From NCBI GenBank assembly GCA_009192285.1, contig CM018603.1:6507613-6571612 (forward strand): 64,000 nt of DNA, written 5' to 3'. The position numbers were made by a program, and so were the translations under genes. Below the pieces are notes generated by a model. The model was not told the origin of the DNA. It was given only the letters and a program-made list of their open reading frames with translations, and did not search any database. Positions 12,463-24,676 of the stretch are shown piece after piece (positions within the stretch are counted from its first letter, which is position 1; each line of letters begins with the position of its first letter). The DNA is from Morchella semilibera. Its lineage: Eukaryota > Ascomycota > Pezizomycetes > Pezizales > Morchellaceae.

Positions 12463-13539
12463 ATGATCGTTCCAAAGTCCCCTTCCAAAATCAAGCGACG
12501 TATTGAGACTAGCGAGGCTCAACGATCCAAGGTTATAACCTTATTTGAACTAGGATTTACCTATGATGAGATTGTTAGGAGGACCGGTGTGAAGAGAACA
12601 ACATGCTGGCATATTGTCAAAAGAGATAAAGAGCGGAGAAAACCTGGATCCCTTACTCCTTATACAGCTAGCGCCCCTAGGAGCGGCAGACCTGAGAAGT
12701 TGAGCAAAAGGGAGAAAAGACATCTTATTTCGTTGGCTAAGCGAAGCCGACGAATGCATTTAGGCATCCTTACAAAAAGCATCACCACAAAGGTTTCCAT
12801 AAAGACTGCAAGGAAATATCTCAAGCAAGGAGGTCTACACAAACGGCGAGCCAAGCGAAAACTATTTCTTTCTAAAATCCACAAATTGAAACGTATGCTA
12901 TGGTGTAGAGAGCGGAAACATTGGACTATGGATGATTGGGGCGAGGTTATATGGACTGACGAATCACGGTTTGAGGTTGGATATCATGGCGGCACCTGCT
13001 GGGTATATCGAGCTGTAGGTGAAGAGGATAAGGAAGAGTGTTTATTGCCTACTTTCAAAAGTGGTAGGACTTCGGTTATGATTTGGGGATGTATTCAGCT
13101 AGGACATAAAGGACCGATGGTTATTTTACCTACTGGTGGACTTAAGGGCAAGGACTACGTCAATTTGATAATAAAGCCAGCACTTCACCCCTTCTACAAA
13201 GAAAGATATAAAGCAACCCAGGAAGCAATAGTGATGGAAGACGGCGCTCCTCCACATCGATCAAAACTCGCAAAAGCAGCAAGGAATAAACTTCATATTC
13301 AGAGAATGCCGTGGCCTGCACAGTCTCCTGACCTGAATCCAATTGAGAATTTATGGAGGATAATGAAGGCTAAAATTAGTAAAAGAGAACCAAGAATTAC
13401 TGCGGACTCAGCATTAAGAACCGCTCTACAGGAAGAATGGGATCGCTTCACACCTGAAGACTTCAGACACCTGATCGAAAGCATGCCAAAAAGGATCAAG
13501 GAGTGTTTGAGGAACCGGGGTGGTTCTACTCATTATTAG
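12463..13539 (+). CDS. Tc1 family DD34E transposase
   Basis: Cut-and-paste transposase. From the ATG at 12463 (MIVPKSPSKIKRR) it has 358 residues, the usual Tc1 size. The frame is also open upstream through the left terminal repeat to 12304, but those extra residues do not look like the family. N-terminal paired-like helix-turn-helix: residues around RSKVITLFELGFTYDEIVRR, then RRTGVKRTTCWHIVK, followed by an AT-hook-like RSGRPEKL. Catalytic core: first Asp in VIWTDESRF, second Asp in VMEDGAPPHRS, Glu in SPDLNPIENLW, with exactly 34 residues between the second Asp and Glu. No stop or frameshift. It lies inside the element with matching ends, so it is probably the autonomous source copy. Confidence 0.93.
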   Translation: MIVPKSPSKIKRRIETSEAQRSKVITLFELGFTYDEIVRRTGVKRTTCWHIVKRDKERRKPGSLTPYTASAPRSGRPEKLSKREKRHLISLAKRSRRMHLGILTKSITTKVSIKTARKYLKQGGLHKRRAKRKLFLSKIHKLKRMLWCRERKHWTMDDWGEVIWTDESRFEVGYHGGTCWVYRAVGEEDKEECLLPTFKSGRTSVMIWGCIQLGHKGPMVILPTGGLKGKDYVNLIIKPALHPFYKERYKATQEAIVMEDGAPPHRSKLAKAARNKLHIQRMPWPAQSPDLNPIENLWRIMKAKISKREPRITADSALRTALQEEWDRFTPEDFRHLIESMPKRIKECLRNRGGSTHY

Positions 13540-13925
13540 CGAGCAGTAAGTAAGTCAACCAATCATGTTTCACTATAGTAGAAAATATAGGCGCACTCGT
13601 TCTGATTATTTTTCATCCTTTTTCAAGACAATCCATCAACTATTCATTATTCTATGGGGTTTTTAGTATCTGGCTTGAGTCCGTTGAGGTCAATTTCAAA
13701 CTGCTGGATCCGGGGCGCTATGATGTTTCCAACACCTGTAAACTTCAGTACCAATTTTTTTTCCTTCTTAATTATATCTTATAGTACTCTGAAAACTGAA
13801 GAATGTGCCTGTATTTATTTTAGTTTATTTTGGGTAGTCTTTCTAAATTGTATCGTTGAGTTTTCATAATACTATTGCATTTGTTCAATAGCTGTGACCC
13901 CACGCCACTTATGCATGTCTCAGGT

Positions 13926-13953
13926 ACGTTCCATCACTTATTACCTGTCGCTG
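13926..13953 (-). repeat. Tc1 right terminal inverted repeat
   Basis: 28 bp ending ...CTGTCGCTG directly before TA; inverted match to 12288-12315. Confidence 0.9.
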
Positions 13954-15062
13954 TACATGTGTGTGACAACCGCTTGCGAATTACAAAGGCCTTGTCCTTA
14001 ACTCTGTTCACGTGACTCTGCCAGACAGGGCCGCCGGGAATCTACCAACTAGATATTTACATGTATGTCAGACCCTGGCGGAGGGCTCGATCAATATCGA
14101 ATACAGGCCAGCTTTATCTGTATTGATATCTCGTGGTTATTAAAAAAGCGCATGAATGGTAGATTTTTATCGGGAAGCAAACCGTTCTGATCCACATCCT
14201 GGCGATCTAGTGTGCTATCGGAAAGAGGTGTGCAGCCCTGGAATTCGTCCCTCGCGATATTAACGCATCGACGATCTCTCCCGATCCCACAAATAGCTTT
14301 AGGACCATGGTCCCATAGTCACCAGACATCACTCGTCAAGACCAGTGTCGAAATATACCATACCCTGGTAGTACCCATACCTGCTGCGTTACAAGGGCCC
14401 TTCAGCGTTTATGCATGTCTGAGATTTTTTCCATCAATCAAGATTTTGGTTTCCTCTAATTATGAGACAATCAACTGCGCGACATAAAAGGTTGACGCGT
14501 AATCAATTCCAACAGCACAGACATCTCCTCTAGCTTGGTAGGTGGCAGTGCAAGCTCGGGAACCGATGAATTACTAATAGCTACAGCTATCGACATATCG
14601 ATTTATAAGGACGTAATAAAATCACCGTCACGACCTTTACATAAATCCCACCTCTCGGCATCAGCTAGTCTGATCTCCTCCCTGACCTCCTTTCAGTGAA
14701 TCTCCGGGACGAAGTACTCCGCCTTGGTAAGTATATTAATTGGCTATATATATATATATATACCACCTATATTTGGCTAGTGAACGAACTGGTAGGCTAG
14801 TTTTGAGGCTATTGATGATTTACGTATATATTCTTAAACTATCCGCTCGAGAGCACTTCCGCGGCCGGGGGATTTCTTGAGGTAAATACAGACACTAACG
14901 CTAGTCCAACGTTACCATCAAACTTTGACAAAATACCACTGACCCCATCACTCCCAAGACCCAAACAAACAAACACACGCAAGAACATAAGGAAATGATA
15001 AAGAACCGTGACCATAGCAAGAAAAAGGACTATTAGTGAGTTTAAAAACTTAGAACTAATAA
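13954..15062. other. Intergenic, repeats only
   Basis: No gene seen. Contains TACATGTA at 14058-14065 and a (TA)n microsatellite at about 14744-14762. Confidence 0.55.
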
Positions 15063-16252
15063 TTAAAATTGGAGGGCTCTGCGACCTCTGTACCCCGCGG
15101 GTACAAACGGGTTATAAGCCAAGGAGGCACTTGGGGTCTCAGCCGAGGGGGCAGCGGTGGTTCCGGCCGGGGTTTCTGCCGCAGATGTTCCCGCGGGATG
15201 TTCAGCGACATTGGTTTCGGCTGGAATTCCAACTGGTGTTGTCTCGACGGGAACTTCAGCGGCTGTTTCAGTCGGGGTTTCTCCGGGAGTAGTCTCCTTT
15301 GGAGTATTATCGAGGATAGTCTCAGTAGGAACATCCTCTTCAACCGTAGTTTCGGCGGGAGCGTCACTGGTAGAGGTTGCCTCAGGGGTGTCTGTTGCTG
15401 TAATGTATTCAGTGGTTGAATCCGTAACTGCAAATAGGTTAGCCTAATATCGAAGACTGCTAAATCTTGAGAGAACATACTCCACTGTGTCTCAGTCACG
15501 GAGGCATTGGGCTTATCATACACCACTCTGGCAATGGTTTCGTAGCGTGGAGGAGAGGATTCCCCGTTACTATCAACGACCACAACAATTTGCACCACAA
15601 TAACAACAAATACCTATCAAATACAAGGTCAGTCAGTATATGCGCCCCATAAGAGTAGAAGAACCCAAAGCACAAACCTTGTTATTATTATTCCCTCTAC
15701 CTCTACCTCTACCTTGGCCCCTACCTCTACCTCTTTGCTCCTCCGCCTTTCTCAAGTTCTTCAGGACCTTTTCCCTCTTTCTTTCCTCTTTCTCTCTATC
15801 CTTGTCATCCTCCTCATTGTCATCCCCCTCATTGTCATCATTGGTCTTCAGGCCTTGCTGTTTTTCGAGTTCCTCCTCCAAATCCTCAATCTCATCCTGG
15901 AGCCTTTTTTCGTCCTCATCTGCTCTCCTCTTCTCTTCATCGTACTTGTTCTGTTTTTCCTTCCTTTTACCGGGGTCCTGTTCGACCCGGATCTCGACCA
16001 GGATTACTGCAAGTTGTTGCTCCCGCTCTACTCGCAAGGAGTGTTCTTCTTCCTTCTTTGCGGAAAGCTGTGAGTAGAGCTCTTCGCTTGTCCCCCCGGG
16101 GCTTCTCATGTCAAGGGACGAAGATGTGGGGACTAGTAGTTATTAGCTTAGGCCTTGATACGCAAGCTTCGGAGGAGACTCTACTTACCAGCCTGCACGG
16201 CAATGAGGGCCGAAAGGATGGCAAAGCCAATCGAGAGATTGAGGAAATGCAT
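15063..16252 (-). CDS. Secreted coiled-coil, RG-rich, Thr/Glu-repeat protein (unknown)
   Basis: I do not recognise this family. Exons 16252-16189, 16132-15678, 15613-15481 and 15427-15063 read in phase to about 338 residues; introns begin GTAAGT, GTTTGT and GTATGT, the first with an AGCTAATAAC branch. Seen in order: signal peptide MHFLNLSIGFAILSALIAVQ; a highly charged coiled coil (about residues 35-150) with an acidic DDNEGDDNEEDDKD segment; an RG-rich tract of alternating Arg-Gly ending NNNNK; a short Val/Ile-rich hydrophobic run (VFVVIVVQIVVVV, at the start of exon 3); and a Thr/Glu/Pro-rich C-terminus with degenerate ETxPAE-like repeats ending RGRRALQF. The mucin-like tail suggests a cell-wall or extracellular role (inference). 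The RG tract is unusual in a secreted protein. Confidence 0.7.
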
Positions 16253-19200
16253 GGCGATAATGAGTGAGTATGAATAACTATTGGGCTGATGGTCACTTGA
16301 GGGAGTGCGAATTGGCGCTGTGCCTGACTGCGACAAAATGTTAAGTAAAGAAGGTGTTTATCGCCCCAGGCGAATTAATGATGAAAGACGAAAGTAGTTG
16401 TCTAAGGTGTTGTTGGTGAATGAATGAGTAGTTGGATGAGGGAAAGAGATAGAGGGAAGGAACGGTATTTATCCAACTTTTTCAATCCCACTTATGCGTT
16501 TAGGCATATTCATCTACCCCACGATATCCACATATTCACAATCTCAAAATACAAAACTGACTATGAACCTCCACAGTTGTATGTAGCTGTATCATAAGTC
16601 AGCACTCGCTACGCCAAGTCAAACTAGGGCAAAACGCCAAGACTGTGATTGGCGCCAGTTCCTAGCTCCTGCTTTGAAGGCTTTACTACCATCTCTCCAC
16701 ATGAACCTTGTGGATTTGTTAAGAGGCACTAAAATTTAAGCATATCTCTCGCTTCGTCAGGAGCTCCACCCGGGCCGCTGTCAGAGATCTGGATCCGAAA
16801 CTAGGATCTGGAGAAGCTTGGCGTTATGTGGGACCTGGGCTGATCTTCTTACACTTCAGGCGTGCCGCCTAGCCTGGGGGGGGACTTCAACACAATCTGG
16901 AAAGCATCTTTGACTTACCAAGTCCCGGTCTTCCATGCTTTACTTGGCCTTATTGGGGTATGTTGGTGATTATTAGCATGGTATTAGGTGCTATGATAAC
17001 ACTAACTATCTGGCGGTGCTCGTCCTTCCCTTTCTCCTATATCACACTAACAACCTGGATATCCCTTGACAGCTTGCGAAACCGTACACCCTGCATATCG
17101 ACCTAGTACTGTGCTCAAAACCGGGAGGCGAAAAAACATTATACCCTGCATGTATTCCAAATAACCAAACGACCCCTACCAGGCTTGTTGGTTTTAACAA
17201 CAGTTAGCTATGGTGACAAATAGTTAGCGAGACTGTTAAAACCCTAAAATTTGGTCCTCCTGTTGGGTGACCCTGGGTAGTGTACCATGGAACTGCAAGG
17301 AGCTCGATTAAGTTGGTAACAGAGGCAACACCCCCCGCATCGATGGGCCCCCTACTTGGCTGTCCTAACATACCTGTTATCCAGGTGGTTTTTGATCGAA
17401 AAATCTTACCATGCGGACTGAACCATGGATCATAAGTTGCTGTCTCTGGTAGCGGGTATTGGGTTTATGCGGCGACACCAACCAAACATCTAAATTCTCC
17501 GGTGAACCCATGGATTTTTGTATAACAAGCTTCCCCCTGGTGATACGGTGGTTCCGCTTGCGGATACAAATTCTAAGATTAAGTATCTTAAGTTTGACAA
17601 CCCTCTCTCCCGGACCTTAATATTATCTTTATATTCTGCCAGCGGGTTCTATTTGCCTTCACTTGCCCAACAACCTACACCAACAAATAAAGGCTTTAGA
17701 CTTGCATTAGAACCCAACCTCGGTTGTCGAAAACGACCCCGGACCCCGCGATGGATACATCAGACTGTAGTAGGATAATAGGGAGTACTGTGCTGATTTT
17801 CTATCATTCTTGGAAGGTTCGGGGGTTCAGCAAATCTATACGGGACATGACTGAGCGGGAATGAGCAAGATCAATTAATATCCAGATAGTAAAAAGCCGG
17901 AATTCATGTTGCAAGGGCCACTCGGACACTCCACCGATCAAAAACGATGCCACTCATCTGCTTACTGACTAAATCAGTATCTAATGGCAATCAAGAAACC
18001 CAGAAGTGGTGTAACTGTTACGTCCTTGTATATTCTTGCCTCCCGGTCATGCACCTTGGGACGGGGATAACTGATGAAAAACCAATACGCACCGGAAAGA
18101 AGCCAGAGGCCATTGGACCTAATCGGAGGAGCCCAGCACATGATTATTATGTGTAAACATGTAGATAAACCACCACGGGATGTCCCCCGCCGTGCGCTCT
18201 CGAGCATTCACCCCACTTGCACAGTGTTGTATCAAGCAGCAATAAATAAACAAGAATAAATTGAATCCCTCCAAGTGTATTTTAGAAGACATATGACCGT
18301 GCTTATAGCCGTTCCGCTCGTAAATACCACTTAGTACGCCGCTCTTGCTGGTAGATATTTGTGGCATAGTATTAACACACCCCACTTATATCTCCTAACA
18401 TTCTCTATCCTGCTTAGTTGTATCGAAGAGACAGCTGGACTCCCAAGAACGCATGATATGATTTACCAGCGATGCCCAGCTTCAAATATCCAGCCCCGAC
18501 GTGCTATGTTGGCGGCTGTCCTCCTATCGCTAGTCGATCGATCTCTCAACTACATGTAGGCACAGGCAGCTGTAGAACGAGGAGGGAAGTGCCAACTCCT
18601 CTAAAATACTGGCTAGCCCAAATTCCATACCATCTCCTTCTTTGATACTCCTCTTTATCCGTCCTGCGTACTTACCTACCCCGTAACCATGGCTAGCGCG
18701 CCTCCATATTTGGGCTCAACACTACATCCATGTACATACATATGTTTAAGCATATGGATGGCCCGGGGGAGGGAGGGGGGGGGAGGGGGGGGGGTCATGC
18801 CAGAAGGGCCTGCTTTCGTAGACATGGAGGGGTCCTTCCCGTTCGCAAGACAAAGCAAATCCCAGATATCCGGGTCATTGAAGGCTTGTACTCGCTCTGA
18901 CTTCCGCCGGTGGCGCTTCGTTGCTACTTATGTAGAGGAGCGTTTGTGATGATAGATGGCGAATGATGAGAGATGTGGAAGCGCTGGGCCGGCAGGAAAT
19001 CTGGGCCTCTCGTATGTCCAACAATGCACCTGAGGCGGATACTTACATTTCTCTGGTGGAAACTGCCTGTGGTAAAGCTTCGAGTTTTTTCTAACTATGT
19101 ACTTGCTCTTTCTCCCGCCACTAGGCACGCCCATTACTGCTATTATATCTATTTCCGTCTTTCGTTCTTGGCTTGCACTATAAGTATCCAGTCCGGCCCC

Positions 19201-20394
19201 CAGAGGTAAGAACAAGTACCGAGCCTTATAGAATTACTGCAAAAGTGCGCCGATAGTCCTATTATATTAGCCCTCAAAGGAAAGGAAAGGGGGGGAAAAA
19301 AAAGTTAGTCCATCAGAGGCAGGAATCAAACCCACCCCCATGCGCGGCTGGGGAACCTCTCATCACGACCACCCCATTTCCATCCCCCCACAACCACCAG
19401 CCCAGCCTCTCAACGCACGACTGTGGTGGCCCTCTCCGCTCTTTTAACCTGAGAGAGTTACCCTAGTACAGTTTGTTGGTCACGTGTACCTACATGTACC
19501 TAAGTGGGTGCTCGCAAAACCCACAGCTGCGGTAGTTCTACCAGGCTCGCTACGCCCTGTGGGCATAATGAATTTTGACGAAAAGAAAGGAGGGAAGAAA
19601 GGAAGGAGACATATACACCCACCGTATTCCTGATGGACCGTTGCAATTGCGGGAGTACCACACCTGATCCTTAACCACATGTGCTCTACATAAGTACTAA
19701 AGCAGGACAATCCCAGAGAAACCGTACATCTTACTTATTGAGGACCCGCCAAACCCAGAGGCTGTTCAACGGCCTTCAACAAGGCTGAGACCAGAGAGGG
19801 ATCAAGATCAGGATCTGGCTGGCTACTTAAGCTTAAGTACTTAGCTCAGGACCCGACACCCTACCACCGAATCCACGAATCCAATCCAATAGTAACAAAA
19901 CAAACGGGGACTAGCAGCACCAAGCACTGTCTCAGAAGCCGTACCGAGCAAGATCTCGCAGGGTTAGGTAGGGCGCGCGCGCTTGGGGATAAATTTAGGA
20001 TGACGTCGGGCTAGCGAAAATCAAGCAAGGGTTTCGGCTAAGGGTTAGGGGACCCTCCAGGGCCAACCAACCAACAAAAAACAAGAACTTGAAAAAAGAG
20101 ACGCAAGATCTCTGTGGGTTACAGGTTTCGATCATAGGGAGGGACAGGGGTAAAGGCCTTTCAAGATCGTCGTGGGCTGTGTAGAGAGAGAGTGGTGCAT
20201 GTGGTATATAAAGAGTCCCCCCCGAGGGTATTATGGGGATTTGGTTATTTTCAATCGGCGGTCAGCAGTTATTACGATATTTAAGGACAAGAAAATACAA
20301 AATAAAAATAATAAGAAGTCAATCTGGTATTGCAATTACGGAAAACGAGACATACGCATATATATATCACTCCAATAGCTACAAAAAAAAAGCC
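16253..20394. other. Long intergenic region, no gene supported
   Basis: About 4.1 kb with only short, non-conserved ORFs. It holds TACATGTA palindromes at 18551 and 19491, G-rich runs near 18766-18792, and a possible reverse-strand tRNA-like B box followed by poly-T near 19280-19340 (GGTTTGATTCC on the minus strand), too degenerate to call. Confidence 0.5.
20205..20213 (+). promoter_or_regulatory. Candidate TATA box
   Basis: TATATAAAG, about 180 bp before the ATG of the thaumatin-like gene. Confidence 0.5.
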
Positions 20395-21386
20395 ATGATA
20401 CCACTCCTCCTCCTCCTCCTCCCCGCGCTCCCCGCACTAGCACAGGACCAAACCGCCACCGACACGCGCGCCATCACCGTGACCAACAACTGCGGCTACA
20501 CCATCTGGCCGGGCGTCCTCACCTCCAACGGCACAGGCCCACCCAGCACAGGCTTCGAGCTTGCGCCGCGCGCCAACCGCACCATCACCGTCGGCTGGGA
20601 CTGGGTGGGCCGCGTGTGGGGCCGCACAAACTGCACCTTCGCCGACGACGGCAGCGGCCACTGCCTCACGGGCGACTGCGGCAACAGCCTCGAGTGCCGG
20701 GGCGCCGGGCAGCCGCCAACCACGCTCGCAGAGTTCACAATCAGCGGGAGCGGCGCCCAGAGCTACTTCGATGTCAGTCTTGTGGACGGGTACGATCTGG
20801 ATATGAAGATCACGCCAGAGCACCAAGGCGGCGAGGGGAACAGCCCTTCCTGTAAGTCACCCCCCCCCCCCCCGGAAGCTATATCTAGGAGGAGGAACTT
20901 GTCACTGACCAGACAGGCGTCATGACCTCGCCCGCAAACGACAAATCAATAACGCACTGGTGTCCCTTCGACCTCCTCGTGTTCCCGCCGCCCAAGCAGC
21001 CCTCCGACAGCGTCGCCTTCTGGTACCCGGACGACGACCTCGCGCGGCCCGAGCTGTCGCCGTGCCTGAGCGCCTGCGCAAAGTGGGGCAAGCCCGAGCA
21101 CTGCTGCAAGGGAGAGTGGGACGACCCGAAAAAGTGCAAGCCGAGCCTCTACAGCAACAAGGCGAAGGGCGTGTGTCCAGATGCGTACAGCTATGCATAC
21201 GACGACCAGCTCAGCACCTTCACCGTGCCCACGGGGCAGGGCTTCGAGGTGCGCTTTTGCCCCGCTGGCGAGAGCTCAGATATCATGGTGGAGAGGGGGG
21301 TCACGGCGGCGGGCGCGCGGGTGAAGAGCGCGGTGGTGGTGGTGGTGGTGGCCGCGGCGGCGGTGGTTGCGTTGGGTGTGTTGTAG
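20395..21386 (+). CDS. Thaumatin-like protein, probably GPI-anchored
   Basis: Extracellular thaumatin/PR-5 family protein; fungal members can bind or cleave beta-glucans of the cell wall. Exons 20395-20851 and 20917-21386 (intron GTAAGT...CAG, phase 1) give about 308 residues. Seen: signal peptide (MIPLLLLLLPALPALA); family start ITVTNNCGYTIWPG; a good match to the thaumatin signature at GHCLTGDCGNSLECRG; many Cys that would form the conserved disulfides; and an FDVSLVDGYDL segment typical of the fold. The C-terminus ends in a Ser/Ala region followed by a hydrophobic Val/Ala tail with no basic end, as in GPI-anchor signals. The 65-bp intron contains an uninterrupted run of about 14 C. The ATG is chosen because it starts the signal peptide; the frame is open further upstream but not signal-like. 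Confidence 0.92.
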
Positions 21387-22889
21387 GTTCGGGGATTTGG
21401 TTGTTTTTTTTGTTTATTGGGGTAATGATCTAATATTGGGTTTGTATACTACTATTTCGGGCGTTCCTGCTTTTTCCTTTGTGTGCGGTGGGCTGTATAT
21501 ACCGATTGTAATACTACATATACTTTTGTACTTGAAACAGCTCGGAAATAGATAATCTCAGTCTTGATTTAAGTTGGGTGCTGCGCGCCGAGTGATATCC
21601 TGTGATTACCCGTTAGTCCAGCGCAGCACATGGCCGGACTGCAGTCTAACCCTAACCACAGCCCGGGCGGTTATAAAAGCACCTCCACACAATCTGCCAC
21701 CACATCTTAGCTTACACAACAGAGAGAAACACCCATGATCGATGCATACTAACCACCCCCACCAACCGGCCCCCGAAACCCAAGAGAACCATCCCTCCAT
21801 CCCCACCTCACGCCCTCCAAACAAACCCAAGCGTACCCTCACCATAAAGCACCCCCACCGCCCACCCCTTACAAACCCTCCCCCCCCCCCCCACCACCAG
21901 ATACCCACAGACAGCGTCGAGCTAACCATCCACCGGGAGCGCGCCTGGCCCCTAGCCTACATATATCCACAGCTGAACAATCAAACCCACAAAGCCCATC
22001 GCCGCAATGCTATACCCCCCCCCCCCAGGCCCAGCTAGCAGCATGCCAACCGTACACCAGCCAAGAAACTACAACTTACCCCGCCCCCGCGGCTTACATC
22101 GTCGCGGGGGAACTTTGTCCCATACAGGAGACCGTGTAGTGGGGACTTCCCCGCCGCCCGCACTAGATCTTTCCGGGTGTTTCCGGCCGCCCCCCACCAA
22201 AACCCTACCAGCCCAGTCTAGGTATGCGGTCCGAGTGATAGTCTGTGTAGCAGGCCTATCAAGGTAGCCTAGTTTCCCATGGCAGGTGGGGTTACTATTA
22301 CTTCGTGAAGCCCACTCGCGGCCATGTACCATTGGCGCGCCTATGCACTCCAGTTGCCATACGCTAAGCTATAGAATCGAAACCGCATCACAGCCGCTCA
22401 CTCGCCCGCCACATTCTCTACGCTGCCGCCAACCGGTGCAAAGGGGATATCAAAAAAAAAAAAGAACAATAAATTCCATGCGCTACCCTTCTAGTAAAAA
22501 GCACCGCCTACCTAGGTCAAGACCAAGTCCCTACAAAAAAAGAAAAAAGGAAAAAAGGAAAAAAAAGGAAAAAAAGGAAAAGAAAAAGAAGAAAAAGAAA
22601 GGAAATCCCCACTACCCTCCGCGGGGCCAAGCTTAGATAGACATGGAAAGTATCGGGCCACGTTCTGATATACCCACCCACTCCTCTCTTCTCCCCGGGA
22701 AATGAAATAAAAGAGTAATGATATAAAAAATAAAGTAAGGCAGAGTTTTTTAACGACCCAAGCCAATCACACCCAAACACAGATCCAATAGAGATAAAAT
22801 TTGTGGTTTGATAAAAAGAAAAAGGCAGGGAATCCACCGCTTACATGCCCGCCCCAGATAATAATGGGATTAAAGAGGAAGAGGTGTGT
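21387..22889. other. Intergenic, low-complexity tracts
   Basis: No supported gene. It contains a forward copy of the dispersed GAGTGATAT motif (21588-21608), C-rich runs near 21880 and 22015, and a purine-only A/G tract of about 65 bp at 22536-22602 (GGAAAAA-type repeats). Confidence 0.5.
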
Positions 22890-24098
22890 CTACACGGCGC
22901 TATATCCGCCTCGGCCGCCGCCACGCTGTAGTGTTCCGATAACCCGCCGGATCCAGTCCTTGAGGAGGTAAGGAACGTCCCTGAGTGTGTCGCCATGGGG
23001 GAGGAGATCCCAGCTGCATTTTTGGGGTTAGCCGTCAAGGGGTGGTGAAGAGAGGGCAATTATGCGGGGTTGGGGGATAGATGATAATACCCTCTTGCAC
23101 CATACCGGTTGTAGTTCAGCCATGAGCCAAAGATGAGATATGCAGCGATACCGAGGAACAGACTAGATCTCGTCAGCAATCCACCCCCCCGGCGCCAAGA
23201 AAAAACACTCACATGATGATAAACCACGTGAAGAACCCCCACCCGCTCCCGGAGTCCGGAGCCCCATCACCGCCCTTCTCAGTCTCGCAGGCATACTTGG
23301 TCTTCCACTCGAGCCTGAGCGTGTGCTTCCCGTCAATACTTTCGTAGCTGACATACTTCAGACTACGGTCGCTCTCCTCCGCGGCAGTCCTCTTGACCAT
23401 GCTCTCGGTCTCGTCCGTCTCGTCCGGCTCGTCGCCCTCAAGTCCCGTCCTCTCGGGGTCGCAGAGAAAGTCCACGACCGCCTGCTGCTTATCCTTCCCG
23501 TACAGACCCCCGTGCATCGCTACTCGTAGCCCTTCCTTGCCCAGGTCGGTGGGGGCGTTGGAGGTCTTGAGACGCTTGACGACCTCGTCCGTGTGCCTGC
23601 CATCGATGTCGCCCGCTATGGGAATCACAGCCACCAATGGTGTCTCCTCGCCCTCCCGGGATATGCGCTCGATCCCGCACACTACACACCGTCATCAGCA
23701 AACAGGAGGCGGGGGTGAAGAGGTGGGGGGGGGGGGGTAACGTACCTTGGGTCCCAGCCGGACACTGTTCCCTTGCCGGAATATTCTTCTCCTTCCCTAT
23801 CGGCCCACACGGGTTCAACGTCCATGTAATGTTCCTCACCTACCCGCAAACCACCACCGCCATAGCATCAGCATCATTATCATCATCATTATATATTCAT
23901 TCATTCACTTCTCCACAAGCAACAGGTAAGACATACAAAGGGGTACTGGTCCTCTGGTCCCATCGTGATTGAGTGCGCGCCCTTGAGAGGGGTCAGATCG
24001 AAGGTGACGCCGTCCTGGACCACGACGCAGTTGAAGCTGGCGAGGGCCAGCGAGGGCAGGGCCAGGAGCGCGGCGGGTATGTGGGAGGTGTACCGCAT
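22890..24098 (-). CDS. atg27: Autophagy-related protein 27 (Atg27)
   Basis: Type I membrane protein with a mannose-6-phosphate-receptor-like lumenal domain; in yeast it helps Atg9 cycling to the autophagosome assembly site. Five exons in phase: 24098-23937, 23839-23746, 23681-23213, 23162-23091, 23013-22890; about 306 residues. Seen: signal peptide (MRYTSHIPAALLALPSLALA), FDLTPLKGAHSI near the mature N-terminus, Cys-containing lumenal domain with RNITWTLNPCG, a single membrane span (GFFTWFIIILFLGIAAYLIF) split by intron 3, then the family tail GSWLNYNRYGARGWDLLPHG and a C-terminal GGYSAV. The tail and the YSAV-type sorting end are conserved in fungal Atg27. The splice phases rebuild the conserved segments exactly, which supports every junction. 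Confidence 0.95.
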
Positions 24099-24676
24099 GG
24101 TGGAGTAGTGGTGTAGTGTAGTAGTTTCTTTTACGAACGAGAGAGAGGGGGGTGCGAGAGGAGTAGAAGGGGGGGTTGATGAGAGAGAGAGAGAAAGAGA
24201 ACAGAAGAGCTCTATCGATGAACTGGGTTGTGGTTGTTGCCCCAAGACGGTTTAGTGCGGTGGGTTTGAGTGATTAGTCAGGGTCTTGGCGGTAACGTCA
24301 CTTTTGTGTTTGTGCGTCATTCGAGTTTTGATTTGTGTGTGAGGGACGCTGATTCTGACAGCGGCATCGTCACCGTTTCATATCTCACGACGAGGGTTTA
24401 TAGTAATTGATGTATCTCACTCATAGCAATAATCTGTTTCTATAGCACAGTTCTAACCATAGCTACCATTATCTAGGGGCGGGTTCCCTTCCACAGGACA
24501 GCCAAGTTTATATAAAAAAAAAAAGTAGGTAAATTTTGAAATATCGAAAATTAGTCCATAACAACTAAATAACTGCTTGTAGATGGCCGACACATGCAGC
24601 TATATAATTCCTCTATATAACCCAAAGTGGTAGTTGCAGCATCTATATATCTACATATACCTGTTAATACCCCCAC
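24099..24676. other. Short intergenic spacer
   Basis: ATG27 promoter with GA repeats near 24181-24200. Nothing else seen. Confidence 0.5.

Larger units (their letters stand above)
12288..13953 (+). mobile_element. Complete Tc1/mariner transposon
   Basis: 1,666-bp element with 28-bp terminal inverted repeats: left 12288-12315 and right 13926-13953, matching at 26 of 28 positions and starting CAGCGAYAGGTAAWAAGTGA. Both ends are flanked by TA (12286-12287 and 13954-13955), the Tc1/mariner target duplication. It encodes one uninterrupted transposase with the full DD34E triad. Intact ends plus an intact frame suggest a young and possibly active copy. About 390 bp of non-coding A/T-rich DNA lies between the transposase stop and the right repeat. 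Confidence 0.93.

Noticed and set aside
19270-19400. Minus-strand tRNA-like signal (GGTTTGATTCC plus poly-T)
   Set aside because: No acceptor or D-arm pairing could be found; too degenerate to call.
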